Source of the DNA: Straminergon stramineum
Taxonomy: Eukaryota; Streptophyta; Bryopsida; Hypnales; Calliergonaceae
Assembly: GCA_963920665.1 (NCBI GenBank)
Contig: OY987270.1
Span: 18,564,019 to 18,628,018 of the forward strand
Length of the DNA: 64,000 nt
Direction of reading: 5' to 3'
Shown here: positions 26,201 through 39,519 of the stretch, in pieces
How positions within the stretch are numbered: position 1 is the first letter of the stretch
Layout of the letters: each line of letters begins with the position of its first letter
Translations under genes and position numbers: made by a program
Notes under the pieces: model-generated
Databases searched by the model: none
What the model was told of the DNA's origin: nothing
The model's input: only the letters and a program-made list of their open reading frames with translations

Positions 26201-27365
26201 CTTGGTTGTACAAAAACTCAGCCATTTTCTAGCCTTACCCGTCTGTCTAGTGCATTCAAGGCAAATTCGGGACATTGAGGAAGGTATATAGTGCCTGCCT
26301 TTCCTCATACTCAACCATAGGATGTCTCGAGGATAAGATTTGATAAATAGTGTTGAACTGGACAATTTTCTTTGACTTAGCTGAGGCGGTGCTAATGTTC
26401 ACTTGCTAGAGGACTGAAGTGGGTTGTCTGGTAGCAAAATGGCGCAAATTGATTTGGTGTCAACTTGTTCTGGAAATGTACCATTCCCTTGCCTTGACAT
26501 TGTGCTTGGGCATGTCGAATGCGGCCTTCCTCCTCCTTTCATGCTTGGTAAAGGTATCCCTCTTTGAACCAAGGATCTTTGAGTTTTTTTCAAATGTCGA
26601 GTACATTGTGCACTTCACGAGGTGCACTTGACTGTTGCTTCCCAGAATTGGTTCAGTCCACACTAACTTCGTGGACCATTCATTTTGAAATCGCCAAGTT
26701 TGATCATAGTTCATCTTAGGTCTCTTTGGTGAAGAAACTTGCTAGAAATTGTTGTCTGACTCTACATCTTCTTCTCCATCGGAAATCTCCACAAGGTCGG
26801 TATGCAGCTGACGACATGTTTGAAGACCTTCCTGAAAAGTCTTCGACTGGCCACTGCAACTACCATCCAGATCTTGCAAATGGGGAGGAGGTTGAGATCC
26901 TAAGAGGACAGTGTCTAAAGACACAACATTGACATTGTTTGTAATAGATTCTGTAATTCCTAATGTTGGATCAGATGGTGAGTTGCCCAAGACAAGGGAT
27001 TCTGGATTCATCACGTTTTTGGAACTTCTGAAAATTTTTGCAATAGATACTATCTCCCGTGCATTTCTACGCGCTTGGTTGTCTTCTAGGTAGATAGCCT
27101 TCCCCTTCATGAGTCGACGGCATTTTGCAGCTTCTTTCTCAGTCTTCCTTGAGGCTGTACGATCCACCTTCATTGCTACAGCATCGGTGAGTTCTTTATG
27201 TAGTTGGGCACTTGCCGCCCACATGAATTCTTCCTCCATCCATGTTGCGGCATTGGTGATGTAATTGTCAAGCTCCATCTGTGATGACTGAAGCTCTGCA
27301 CCCATCAGTAAGTGAAGTCGCAACTCTTGTAAACAAATAGATGATAAACACGATAGGGTTAGCAA
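23210..27365 (-). pseudogene. hAT transposase (KIAA1586/ZMYM-like), decayed, with introns
   Basis: Minus-strand blocks in order. First is a charged linker (27365-26742). Next is a BED-like zinc-finger region (26714-26460; FQNEWSTKLVW, TKHERRRKA). A DDE core follows (26225-25518; ITCDEVTSVDNGSW, GVDGVSTFQG, GVHSMAHRYNLA, TTRWVSLL). Then come an exon at 25207-24808 and a C-terminal exon from 23839 with the hAT dimerisation motif (VQVLGSVEDERCFSSLAFLK). The intron 24807-23840 is credible: donor A|GTAAGG, acceptor CCAG, matching phases. Damage is clear. A TAG replaces a codon inside VEMYA-KIFTLETCPYDEAY (near 23325), after which conserved sequence continues to about 23220. Four stops fall within 15 codons just before MAEFLYNQV (about 26225-26270). 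Confidence 0.8.
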
Positions 27366-28576
27366 TTGAGAAAAAACTTGAGATTAGAAGCATCGTTGGC
27401 TACAAAATCAAAACCACATTGACAAGTACCGTTGGCGAATGTTTCTCAAACCATGGTGTCATCAACAAAATGTAAATCCAAAAGCACAACTCAATTACTA
27501 AACAAAGCAAAAAGACAATGGTTTGCAATTGGAAATTCATCGCAAGCAAGGAAAGAAGAATACAATGCTCAATTATCCACATACCCAAATATATTCCAAG
27601 GCCAGTGCATTGTGCCTCTCATCCACTGAAGAAGACAATCATGTCTAAGTAAAACCACTACGGAGTGGAAACAAATGCTCATCCATTCCATTGCAACAAG
27701 GTGGTACTCTATTGTAACAAGCAAAAGTAGTGGCATCAAATGCTTTGTCTCCATTCTACAGAGAGGCTAGGGTTCTACAAGAAACTGTGAAGGAGTGGGT
27801 AGGAAGTACGATGCAACAAAATAAAATGTAGGAGAGTGGAAATGAAGAGGGCGAAGTGGAGGAATGGCTTGTATACACTCTGGCGATTGTCAATTCAATG
27901 CTTCAGTCAATTCTGGTGATGAATGGAATTTCCACTAAGAGAGGCTAGGCGATGAAGAAGGCAAGACAGGGGGGAAACTAGCATGGGTGTTCAAAATTCA
28001 AGTGCTACGCCGTTGAGATCTCTAGCAAACGCGGCAACCAGGGTGGAAGCTTTTTGGCTCTAAAATCCAAACCTTAGACGGCTCTCTGGCGATTATTTTC
28101 CTTTTCTTCCTTTTTTTCCTTTAGCCTTTTTTGCCCTACTTTTTCATTTGGTGCTTTTTGGCCGCATGGTGCCAAAAAAAAGGGTTGCTCCCAACCTCAA
28201 GCTACGAGTAAAATATTCCAAATGAGTGGCTTTCCTTCACTTGCAACTTCTTCCCTTACTATTAAACATCAAGTCCAAACATCCTAACTAGTATCACTTG
28301 TTCCTAATCAACTTGACATTCCGTTGGATGTTTGCAAATAGAGTCGAGTGGGAGAAACTTGTACAACAACGTGTAGAGCGAGAGCTTGGAGATGATCTGG
28401 AGCTTTAGATTGCACCACTAGGTGATCCAACCAACATGAGTTGACCAAGTGGGAGGGCTGACTTTTGAGTGGTGAGTTGACCAATTGTCAGAAGTTGAGT
28501 TTTGATGATGTACTGGGTTATGAGAGCTTGTAGTATGCTCTATGGTGGCTTGAGCAGTTGAGCCCCTCCCAATCCC
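27366..28576. other. Flank of the hAT remnant, no gene seen
   Basis: Contains short open frames only. Base composition is higher at 27770-28100 than in the surrounding AT-rich DNA, perhaps the 5' part of the hAT element. No termini or 8-bp duplication identified. Confidence 0.45.
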
Positions 28577-28825
28577 TTAACCCCTGAGCGCCCAAAGCAT
28601 GTTTACCAAAATCTAGACCCTTCTCAACTCATTCTAATCAAATTGTCACCCAAAACAAGATCCACAAAAATTGACCATACCGATTGGTAGTGGAGACATG
28701 TCAGGAGTTTTTGGGGAAAGGACAAATGATTTCATCGTATCCTTGAAAAGATTATAATAGTCAAACATGGCAACCTTTCATTTTGGGGAGGACATATTTG
28801 GGGTGCTAGGACACTCAAGGGTTAA
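28577..28825. mobile_element. Short TTAA MITE (249 bp)
   Basis: TTAA at 28577-28580 is followed by CCCCTGAGCGCCC. TTAA at 28822-28825 is preceded by the reverse complement of CCCTTGAGTGTCC. Non-coding, with piggyBac-type ends. Its termini resemble those of the element at 43343-43570 (CCCCTAAGTGCCC). Confidence 0.78.
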
Positions 28826-29396
28826 TCCCAATTTCTGAATTCCTTCTTAGTAGGTCTCTAACTAGACAACAATTGACTTTGGAAATTTAATAATCTCACT
28901 AACAACCGAAATTTGACCACAAGACTCCAAACTAGTTTTCTAAGTGTATGTGGCTTGATTTCCAGTATAAAGCTTTAAAAATAGAGGATAGAGATGTAGC
29001 CAAGTGGCTTCACCTTGAGGGTAGACTTTTGTTTTCAATTCTTTGAGTTATTCACCCCTCAATTGGGCTTCCAAACTTTTCAAAATGAAATTAGATGGGA
29101 ACTATTTTAAATTAGACTTGAAAATTGGCCTGAGGGGGTCTCGGTCTAGTAGAATGAAATCAGATGGTAACCAAATGGTCAACCAACCTAAAATTGGCCC
29201 AAAAGGCCTCAATTTTGTTTTTAAATTAGAATCAAATGGTAACCAGTTAGGTATGGTGAGTAATCAAGGTACCCACTTGTCTAACTTGGTTGATCACAAT
29301 ACCCAACTGTCTGGCCCTCCTACCGACTTGCTTGGAGTTTTCAGCAGCTTGCTAGACTCCTTCTACGGTTGCCAGGGGATTTAAGCCTTGGTTGAT
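28826..29396. other. Interval with no supported gene
   Basis: A 113-codon open frame (29043-29384) contains a loose internal repetition (LDLKIGLRG, NQPKIGPKG, with SDGNQ/ESNGNQ) and no known domain. It is probably short degenerate tandem repeats rather than a gene. Confidence 0.4.
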
Positions 29397-29619
29397 TAAG
29401 GTAGGCGAACCCAATCCCAACCATTGACCCAATACCACCCAAATGTAAGACCATCATTGATCCTAGAGTGAGAATCTATGACAATAATACATGCCTTAAC
29501 TTCACTTATTGTGAAGTTAAGGCATGTACTTCTGTTATAGATTCTCATTCTAAGATCAATAAGGGTCCTGCATTTGGGTGATATTAGGTTAGTGGTTGGT
29601 ATTGGGTTCGCCTACCTTA
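29397..29619. repeat. Long near-perfect hairpin (223 bp)
   Basis: The arms 29397-29505 and 29511-29619 are inverted copies around a 5-base loop (ttatt). Pairing is perfect near the loop (gccttaacttcac with gtgaagttaaggc) and at the outer ends (taaggtaggcgaaccc), with scattered mismatches between. It could be a foldback MITE or an inverted duplication able to give a small-RNA precursor. No open frame. Confidence 0.88.
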
Positions 29620-30659
29620 GATTTGGGGCAAATTGGCTTAAGAAAAACAATCAAAGAGGAATTTTTGGATTTCCTAGTTGGAAAATTCTACACAAGAAAT
29701 TATCATGATTTTAGTCTTAGGGATGAAGCTTCACAGTTTGGGGGGTCTTGGCTTGAATTTTTAAGACTTTTTTTAAAGATATTGGTTAACATGTATTAAA
29801 AGAAGGACATCTAGGGTGATAGCTTCATTGTATTAGAGGGGTTAACCTCAAATTTTGGAACAATTTTGCAAGAGTTCCATTACACACATGACACCAAGAG
29901 CCTTGAATCCAACCCAAGATCTCTCCAAATACTCTTAAAATCATACTTGGACCACGTATTCCTACGTCACGGCTCTAAGAGGATTTTCACAAACCAATAG
30001 TAGGAAGTCCCACACAAAAAGCTCAATGGAATAATTGTTAGTATACAAAACACTTAAAAGGGAAAAAACCACAAGAAACATGCAAATTGTTAGCAACAAG
30101 AATTGTAGGGGGGTTTCTCCGAATGATGGGAAATCCTACACAATAAGCTTGCTTGAAATGGTTAGTACTTAAAACAAACTTCAAACACAACAAAAGACTT
30201 CAATATTAGTGAAAATGACTTCAATATGTAATGGTTAGCAAGCATTCCAAAGGGACCCCAACGTCCTTTGAAATAGGCTCAAAAACACAAGAAAAGTGAA
30301 CAAAGAACAAGGAACAAAGCTCCAAATGCAATCCAAGCAAGGTTTATGGCAAATTGCCAAAATTCAAACCATGTGGCCATGGTTTGGCCAGTTACAAAAG
30401 CAAGTGTGAAAGACATCGAGTTGGCCAAACAAGAAAATGAAGAAAGGGGTGCAAAATGAGTGGAGGGGAGGCCTTTTATACATTTCCAAAGCCTCCTCCC
30501 CCCTCAAATTATCTAACAACTATTCCTAGGAAAAACCTTTAAATTAACTTTTAAATTTCTACCCTACTATTGTGACTACTCTAACTTTTAGAGAAATACT
30601 CCAAACACCAAACAGATTGCACCATTGCCTTCAGAAGATCAGAATTAGAGTTGGGGACC
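29620..30659. other. AT-rich interval, no gene seen
   Basis: No coding sequence recognised. The 67-codon open frame at 29596-29799 starts inside the hairpin arm and has no domain. Confidence 0.5.
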
Positions 30660-32420
30660 TTGTACCCTCCAACTTCTAACCCATTTTGCTAGCAAAAGTT
30701 AGTATTTTGAAAAGCAATGAAAAAGGTCAAACACTCAAAACTTGGAGTTTGACTTTTCTCAAAGTTTTGACTAGCCGGAGTCCTTTAGAAGGTCTAAGAA
30801 AGTAAGAAAAGAGTCCAAGTTGACTTCAATCAGATGTCGTATGCTCCGAATATGCCGGTCAATTCATCGAGAATTTTGGAATTCCATTAAAAATCATAGT
30901 TGCCGTTGCTTTGGTACTTGTCCGTGTTGGAACGTCTTGAAATTTGGCAAGGCACTTATTTATGCTAAAACACACTATCCTAATTTTTAGTGGGATCTTA
31001 CCACTACCTTGGTAATTTCTATGAATTTCCAAATGTCGATAAATGCGGTTGACTTTCTATGGAGTCATCTTCTGCAATCCAGAAAATTATGAAACTTTTT
31101 TAGTAGCTTTTAGGAAGCTTCAAAATGACAAGTGCAAGATTTCATGTCTATGTCACACTTTATGGTAAAGGTGTTAAAATATCACGTATCGAATTAATTC
31201 TTCCAAGGAGGAATCATTCCCGTACTATGGAATCTTTATGAACCAACTTCACCGTTGCGCTCCTAGCATATTTTTAAGCTAAAAACACCTCTCTCCATCC
31301 ATTGGTTGTATAATCATTGAACTTGTGAATTTTACCTACAAGGAATAAAAGTAATTTTTTCAATTCTTTGCGAATTGGATGGCAATCTCTACATGGGTTA
31401 CCTATGTGTTTTTCTAGGACCTAGGGAACCAATTCCCACCTTGACTCTCTAATTCCTAAAATCTAACCCTCTATCACCATTTCCTAGAGAATTGACCCAC
31501 TATAACCCAAATTAGGCCTTTTTACCTATTCTTGTCAATAAAGCTTAAACTACTCCCAAACCCTAATTGCTTTGCTAAACACCTAATTTGGACACTAGAA
31601 CTGAGAAAAAAAAGTGTTTAAGGCACTTCCTGGACTTTTAGGACTAACACAACACATTCATAGGGACTTCTACCAAACATGCTATAAACACTTTTTTTTG
31701 GCCTTTTCGACTATAAATGACATTAAATGCGAGCAAAAGTGAAAAAAAAGAAAAATTTGAGGCCTAGATGCTAACTACAAGTCTCATACCCGTTCCCAAG
31801 ATGGGAACCTTAAACCCTAATCTTCACAAGATCTATGATCATAACTAGAGTGTTGACTTTTAAGCTCCTACACTGGTCCACTTCCTAACTTTTGGAGTTC
31901 AACTCTGATTGACAAATGGATTACATTGTTGGCTTTAGAAGGCCATTTTTGATCCAAGAATATCCTCCACCCTTCTTCCCTTTACAATAAAATCATCAAA
32001 ACCTAGCACCATCTCCAATCAAAAAATGGTTGAAAATCTAACTTTTGGGTGTTGCCTTTTTGAAGAAGGTGATTGGCTAAGGTGATTCGAAAGATCCAAG
32101 GGGGTAAGAAAAGACCTTTCATTGACTTCATTTTGGCTCTGTGAGCTCCCAAAATGCTAGTCAACTCCCCGCCCATATTACCATGTCGTTTAATTTGGAA
32201 GGAACTTCCCAATTCGGGTACCTCCCACTATCAAAATGTTGCAAAACATGACAGAGCACCTTATTAACATAAAAGAAACTAACTAAATTTTTAGTGAGAT
32301 TTTACTGCCCTCTAGAAAATTTCCATGAATTTCCCCTAGTCGGTTTTGACGGTTGACCGTCCAAAAAGAATATTTTTGTAAGACAGAAAATTCTGAGACT
32401 TTTTGTGGGACCTCTCAGGG
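30660..32420 (+). repeat. Diverged direct duplication (about 1.2 kb apart)
   Basis: Two blocks, about 30780-31120 and about 32080-32410, share an ordered series of words: aagaaaagag/aagaaaagacc, gttgacttc/attgacttc, tttttagtgggatcttac/tttttagtgagattttac, ttctatgaatttcc/ttccatgaatttcc, cggttgac, and a final cagaaaatt..gaaacttttt/cagaaaatt..gagacttttt. Identity is modest. They may be repeats from one old element family or eroded LTRs; no coding region lies between them to decide. Confidence 0.55.
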
Positions 32421-35400
32421 AGTTTCACTATAGCTATGCAAGCTCATTTTCTTACTTTGCACATATAGGAATGGGGAGGATAAATCCTACCTTCTTCTAA
32501 ATATATAGGAAATAGAGAATCTTTTGTGTGTAAGGGAATCTTGGCAAATGAACTTTGCTTCCGCCCCCTTGGCATGCTCCAAACCCTAGTTCTATGTCCA
32601 TGGCCTATAGATTCCTCCACAAGCTAGTCTTGGTATAGTAACCCCTACAATGCTAACAATTGGAGCTCTACGATTTCAACGGTGAGATGGGGAAATGGAA
32701 ACCTACCTAGGGATTTCATGGAGCTCTTTCGGCTCAATTCTAGCTAAACCAGGCTACTGACTTAGTAGATTTGGCTATTTTGGGGCAAGTTCACTCAAAC
32801 CCGCTAACTTCAACCATTTGGGGTTCTAATCTATTTACAAGTAGGCATCTATGGGATAACTATACCTAAAACCTTGAATGAGGCCAATTATCTTTTGGGG
32901 TATGTCACAACCTATTTGGCCTTATGATCTACTTTGGCCTTATACTCTACTTTTGGGCTTTTTACACCCAATTATCTACTAATTTTGAAAATTTGAAAAA
33001 AAGAAAAACTATGAGTCCCAAGTGACAAATTGGGAGCTCACAGTGGCCTACTTTGATAGTTAGCCTTAATATGTTTATTAACTTTTGTAGATTCGGAGAG
33101 CTTGCTAGCGCACTGTAGCGTGGGCAAAACCTAGGGAACAAAACCCAAGGAATCCCTAGTGGTGGTTCTTTCGTTTAGGGAAAAGTCAAATAGTCTATCG
33201 TATTGTATCTAAGGTCACATTTATTGTAGGAAATCACTCAATTTTGATAATGAAATATAAAATTTAATTTTATAAATTATTTTTAGGGAATGTGTAAAGT
33301 TTCTCTAGCCTATCCTAATATCAATCTAATTCCCATAAAGGCATAAAAGCAAACTAACGACCTATTGTCCCAGTCCTATACTAGAATTCTAATGTCAATT
33401 TGCCAAGGGTATGTCAATTAAGCAAGGCTCCTATTTTATCGACCTAATCAAGCCCACAAACTTTGCACATATTCCTTAATTACCTTTCCAATTTAATATA
33501 TTGTCAATTAGCCCAATATGCAAAACATACAAAGGTAAGGATTCATTATATTAAATTATGTGTTAGTCAAATGGACATGCGTAATGTTAGCTTCCTCATA
33601 ATAATTCCCAATAGTAGGTCAATTAATCCAAGTCCCACATACTTTCATTTACAACTTCACAATTGCTATTTGGTCAAATGGTCTCACAACCTCCTATCAA
33701 TCTATCCTAAATTGTCAATTTGTTTAAACTTCCACATACTATCACATCAAAAGATATAAAATGATTCTACAACAACAGATCTTGTTCTTTATTCTTTCTA
33801 CATCAAAATCTCATCACACATTGTTAATTAACTATTTTAATACCACTTAAATTGCAAGACAATTTGACTATACTCTGATTCCATAGCAAAACCATCTAAA
33901 CCATTAACTTAATAATTTTGATTCTTTTATTATAAAATATTAGACTTCTTCATTGATTATAACCAAAATTATTTTATTGGTGATTTATTATTTTTATACT
34001 CATTTAATTTGACTATTATCCAAATTAATCATAATGAAATCACTAACTAAACTCTAGACTATTAGACAAATTCAAATAATATAGACTAGTTATACAATTG
34101 AAGATCACTTACCGTCTATTTGTCTTTAGATTGTTTCCTTCAGCTTGACTCCAACACTGGCCCTCCAATCACTGGCTCACCAACAACATTTCTATTCTTC
34201 GTCGATTTGACAATTGCTACTTTCCCAGTAGCAAAACTAAGAAATCAGATTTTTGGCTAATTGACTCAAGGTCATACTAAGACCAAACCCTGGCCACTCA
34301 CTTACAACCAACTTTTGAAGACTTTCTGTCTTCTACATATTAACTTCTTGTACGCAATTAATTCACTCTGCTCTCTCAGCTTCCTTCCCAGCTATTTGAC
34401 ATTAAATAAACAAACTTAATATTAATTTCCATGTGGCCTTTACCAAGCCAGTAAACTTTTCTCACAAAGAACTTTGATGTCACTCACTGGCTAATCTCTC
34501 TTCAACATATACTCACAGTCTATTTGATTTTAATGCTCACCAATAGACTAAAATTAAATTAAGGAACAATCACCAATATCTGGCTAATTGTCCTATTCTT
34601 CAATCTCACTGCCACTCACTGGCTAATCTTAAGAAATTGATGTACTCACCAACCTCTCCTTTAATATTGCTCTCACAGCTAAACTTAATAAATTATAATT
34701 TGATTCAGAATCTTGCCAATCACTCGCTATTAGTCCTATACACAAAAATCAGCCATTCCCTGGCTAAGGAAACTACTCAACCAAGATTCACTGCCCGATG
34801 CAACAAATCCTGACAATTTGACAGACTTACAACTTATGGTAATATTGACAGAACAAAAGAAAACAAGAAACTGCCAATCATTGGCAATTTAGACAACGTA
34901 AGAATCAAAAAGCCAATCACTGGTTGCAAGAAGAATAAACACCAAAAATATTAGCCGAATAGATCATTTCATTAATTGTGAAGGAAAAATGACGGAGTAC
35001 AATAGACTGACGAGCAATCACTGCAACGTCAAGAGAGAGAGAGAAAGAAGGCAAGACAAATTGCCCTTATACTTTCTTGGCCTAACTAACTGGGAGTTAA
35101 TTGCTAAGTCCACTTGCCTAACCAACAATAACCTCTAACTGGCCGTCTATTTGCCCTTTTCACATTATCATGTAAATTTGACCATATTTACACTACACTT
35201 TTAATTTCTACTAGACTCTAGCTATTATACTTAATGTCTTTTTATAAAAACTTCAAAATTTTACAAAAATTCGATCTACGTGCTCTATAGAGTAGACTAC
35301 TTCCATTCAGGTTTTATTTACCTCCTATGAATGTGGTAGCTTACAAACGTCTATTCTTGGCCTTTAAATTGCAATGTACTACCAAATGGGAGGAAAAGAA

Positions 35401-38400
35401 TTTCAGGGATCTTTGGGGCATGATTACATAAAATCATTAGTTGCAAATTAAGTATCCTAACTTGCTTGTGCTTACTAAATTAGCTTGAGTGCAATGTATG
35501 TCTTTTGGGGCTTCTGTGAGAGTGTTTAGTGTGTAAAATTTGATCAAAAGGAGTGTGAGAAATAGGCTTGGTAGCAAGAATTTATAAGCTATGCTTAGGA
35601 TTGCATTAGAAGGCCAGATGAGGAGTGTGATCATGTCATTGATGATGCCATCCCTTTATGGAAGAATGGGATTAAGTATCACTTTTTGTTTGCTAACCCC
35701 TCAAGTTACTTGTTTCTTTGATTCAATCAAGTCCAAGTGATGCATCTTGTTTGTATGGTGCATCTGATTGTGAGAAAAGACAATTTTCTTGACTTGCATA
35801 ATTATCCATATGTACTAACCAATCTCTAGAAAATGCTTGGACCCTCTTTTAGATCCTTGTATTTTACAATGGCTACGTCCTTGGCCCCAAGAAGGTGGAG
35901 GTCCCATGTTCAACTCTTGCTAAGGATATTGCATTTTACAACATGTATGAACCCCTCGAAAGCATAACATACAAAAAATTTTAACCAACTGGACATGCTA
36001 AAGTCCAAAAATATGGCAAAGTGAAAATTGAAAAAATTGGCAATTTGTCAAATGGCAAAGAAAATTGTAGGATTTCAACTAGGAAACAAAAGGCACTCAA
36101 TTTGGGCAAGATTTCTAATGAAAAAATTCTAAAACTTGCTCAAAAAGGTCAAAAATGCACCAATTTCCCTTCAGAACTTTCCAAACTGTATTAGGGGTTA
36201 AAAATATGCAAAAGGGATCCCCACCTCATTCATAAACTTTGTCATGCGGAAGCACAATTTTGGATCTGGAAATGTCAATGGTAGGTTGATGAAATTGATG
36301 ACTACATGGCATGGCTCCATGGTCCCACTTACATATTTTAGAACAACTTTTGTGCATAAGACAAGCTTCACATGTGGCTAAGTCCAAAGAACATTGATTT
36401 CTTTCTTTAGTAGGAATTAATTAATTATATTTTCTAGAAACCTTTGGTAGGTAGAACTTTTTCTAAGGGTTCAGCCCCTCTCTTCCCCCCTAATGGATTA
36501 TTCAAAATGTATTTCTATTTATAACTCCATACATTATTATTTGTTCAGTAGTTGTTTACAAAACTTCAAATCAAGAGATGGGCAAGGACATTTAGGGATA
36601 AAATACTAATGTTATATAATGATGATGATGATGATGATGATGATAGGATTTGTTTAAATCAAAAGTTGGATAAAAGCATACTTAAAAGTTTAGATAGAGA
36701 GGAATGCCTTATGACTATTCTTATACCATTCCAAAGATTGAAGGACCATCCAATATGAAGACCTATTTTTGACTTTTTAAGCATTTTTGGTTGTAAAACG
36801 TAACAAAAAAATGGAAAATTTTAGAAAGTGTAGGAAGTTAAGAAAATGATTGGCTTTCACCAAATTCACCAAATTCATTATAAATATACTTTCAAAATAA
36901 TTAAACCATAAAATTAAATTAAAAACTTCAATCAAACATCTCAATTGATATTGCAAGGTGTCCAAACATGATCCTATGACAAGAATATGATTTTTTAATG
37001 CATTTGGATTAGAGATTGGAAAGAAACATCAAAAGAATGATTCAAGTACAACCTTTAAGGAATGAAAATGGGCAAAATAAGGTCCCTCTAGAATTCTCTA
37101 ATTTATCTACTAGATGGATGGCAAATGTTAAAGAATTTTAGTTTATATGAGACTTTGCCTAGGGTTGATATACATTAATATATCCGTCACACTATATTTG
37201 GAATCTCAATTTTCTAACTCTTGGTTGAAAGCTAAATCCCAACTTCCATAAATTGTAGAAGGTGCTTGGATAAAAATATCAAATGTGAGACTTGGGACTT
37301 CATAGCATGAAAGCCAAAGTCCCAATTTTGAGCCCCAACTTGGGTCTTGTATAATTATATCACAATCGTATGCTTGAAAAATCAATCATAAAGTAAAAAA
37401 ACTCATTTATTACGCATTTTTTGTGTCAAATCTGCATTGGAAAATTTCAGCCCACTGGGATGCTTTATATTGTGATTTTCTCCTTACTTTATATTCAAAA
37501 AAATTGTTGAGATTTGGAGGTTAAGTTGGGTTTTTATTATTGCTAGACCTAATTCCGCCTCCAAGTCCTACTTCTTGAACACCAAAACTTTCAAAAAAGT
37601 AATGTCATGTATATGTTTGGAAGTAATGTGGTACTTTAAACTTGGGATGTAGTATAATGCCTCACATCCAATTTTCAGTTTTCTACCAATTAGATTTTGA
37701 AGTGACCCTAAGTCTCACAGAATATCTAGTGAAAAATTCTATGTTTTGCAGTGAATAAAATTACTAAGTAAGAGCATCTTCAATCTAGTGTGTAATGAGG
37801 CACAACAATGATAACTTTTATGTAGGTCTCCAAATAGCAACGAAAATTCACTCCCATACTAATGGCACTTTCCACATTACCTTTCTGAATGTAGTACTTC
37901 TTGGATCTCACATAGAAAGAATTGGTCTTTTGCTCAATGCCCTCCAAGTGCCATGGCATTCCTTTGTGTCCCTAGTCAATAAGTATTATAGCAACAATGA
38001 AGTCTCAAAGGGTACAAAAGAGAAAGAACTTTGCTAGTGAAACCACCTATTTCACCTCCCACCACCACATCAACAACTCCTATGTTGTTCTTGAGCTGTT
38101 CAGGGTTTCAAGTATTGTTGTCAGGTTAAGGCATGTGCAATGAGAAGAAACACAATTAAAAAAAGATGTGAACGCAAACGGCATATACCATTGCAATACT
38201 AGCATAGCACTAAGGAATGATGCTTTGAAGTGCAACAAACTCTTGGAACAATATGACTTAGATTTGGATGACTATCTATCTTTTACTAAGGTGAAGGCAC
38301 CCATTACTAACTAGCTACCCATCAACAATCAATAGGGGGGCTCAAATTCAAGAGAGGTAACTTAGAGACTCATTCTGTTTTTCAAAAAATGACACATGTC

Positions 38401-38980
38401 CCTCATCTTGCATACTATGGTCTAGCTATCAAAGTGCCATGATACATGTCCTTCACCTTGAATAACTCTAAGCGAGCGGTTTTAGAAGCCTCTAGACATT
38501 AGACATTGGTCCAAACTAACTTTTAGCTTTCAAAATTCATAGTAATTTCAATTTGAGTGATAAAATTACCAAAGTTTTTGCAATCTCTATCATTCCTATT
38601 GTTGCACCTTTGAATATATTTGCTTCACCTTGCACTACACCAAATTATGTCCAAAATTCCTTATTTGATTGGTTACGGGTGCCTTCACCTTAATTGATTT
38701 CTAATCGGTATTTTCCAAGTTCAATTCATAGATATCCATATAAATGGCTTCATAATTTCACATCGATTGCTTTTCTGCAGTTAAGTTACTGCTCAAAATA
38801 AATGCAATATGCCTAAAAGCCTGGCTGACCCAAAGTCTCATTCTTGTACATGCCATGACGTGTCCCAGTATATTTGTCCTGTTTTTTTTTACAAATAAAA
38901 TAAACAAAAAGTATCAAAGCCAGATGTCGATCCCATGAAATCCCCATGATATCCCCTAATCCCAGTATCTGAACCGCGTT
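32421..38980. other. AT-rich intergenic region, no supported gene
   Basis: About 6.5 kb with only short open frames. A (GAT)n microsatellite at about 36619-36644 produces a poly-Asp frame. Between 34.1 and 35.0 kb the word actggcta recurs irregularly without a period. A lone piggyBac-like end lies at 36191-36201 (taggggttaa). An 80-codon open frame at 37795-38037 has no domain I recognise. Confidence 0.5.
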
Positions 38981-39180
38981 ATTTGACCGTCACGTGGAGG
39001 GAAATTACGCACAGGGTATCAGAACCCAATCCACACAGAAATATCAATCCACACCCTAATCCGGGTATCCCAGACTCTCGTGACTGGGATTCCGGCAGAG
39101 GAAACACAAGATTCCTAATCAATAACTTCGCCACCTGCGTTCCACCAGTTTCAAGCCCACTGCACAGATTTCGATCAATC

Positions 39181-39519
39181 ATGATCAGTTCAACTAAATT
39201 CGCCGCGCGCAGCCATCTCGTCAACTCAAATTCTATGCAGGATTTGCAAATTTTTGGAATGCTCACAAAGCACATTCGAGCATTGACGGCATTGTGGAAG
39301 CAATTGAAGGTATCTTAGAAGTTGTTCAACCGTAAATTGCTGGCACCTTTTGGCGCAGATACAGGAGCGGAGTCAGTCTGCCGTTGCAGGATTTGAATTC
39401 GCCAAATTTGTCATTACCGGATTAGGGTTTTTGAGTGGAGAGAGAGGGAGACGGAGAAAGCGAAACCATGCCTGTGGGGAGTTTGCCCACTTCTCAGGTG
39501 CTGGAGCACCACGAGCCGG
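39181..39519 (+). other. Possible small two-exon reading frame upstream of the glycine-rich gene
   Basis: ATG at 39181 opens MISSTKFAARSHLVN, whose Arg/Ser/Lys-rich start resembles an organelle presequence. A donor AAG|GTATC at 39309/39310 and an acceptor GCAG before 39359 join in phase. The frame then continues as IQERSQSAVAGFEFAKF and past the ATG of the next gene in a different frame, to a stop at about 39519. It may equally be an upstream open frame in that gene's 5' leader. Confidence 0.25.

Noticed and set aside
35692..36201. A TTAA element between ctaacccctcaag and taggggttaa
   Set aside because: Only five terminal bases match and the left flank is CTAA, so pairing is not convincing.
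36552..36758. Asp-rich 68-codon protein
   Set aside because: The poly-Asp run comes from a (GAT)n microsatellite; no other support.
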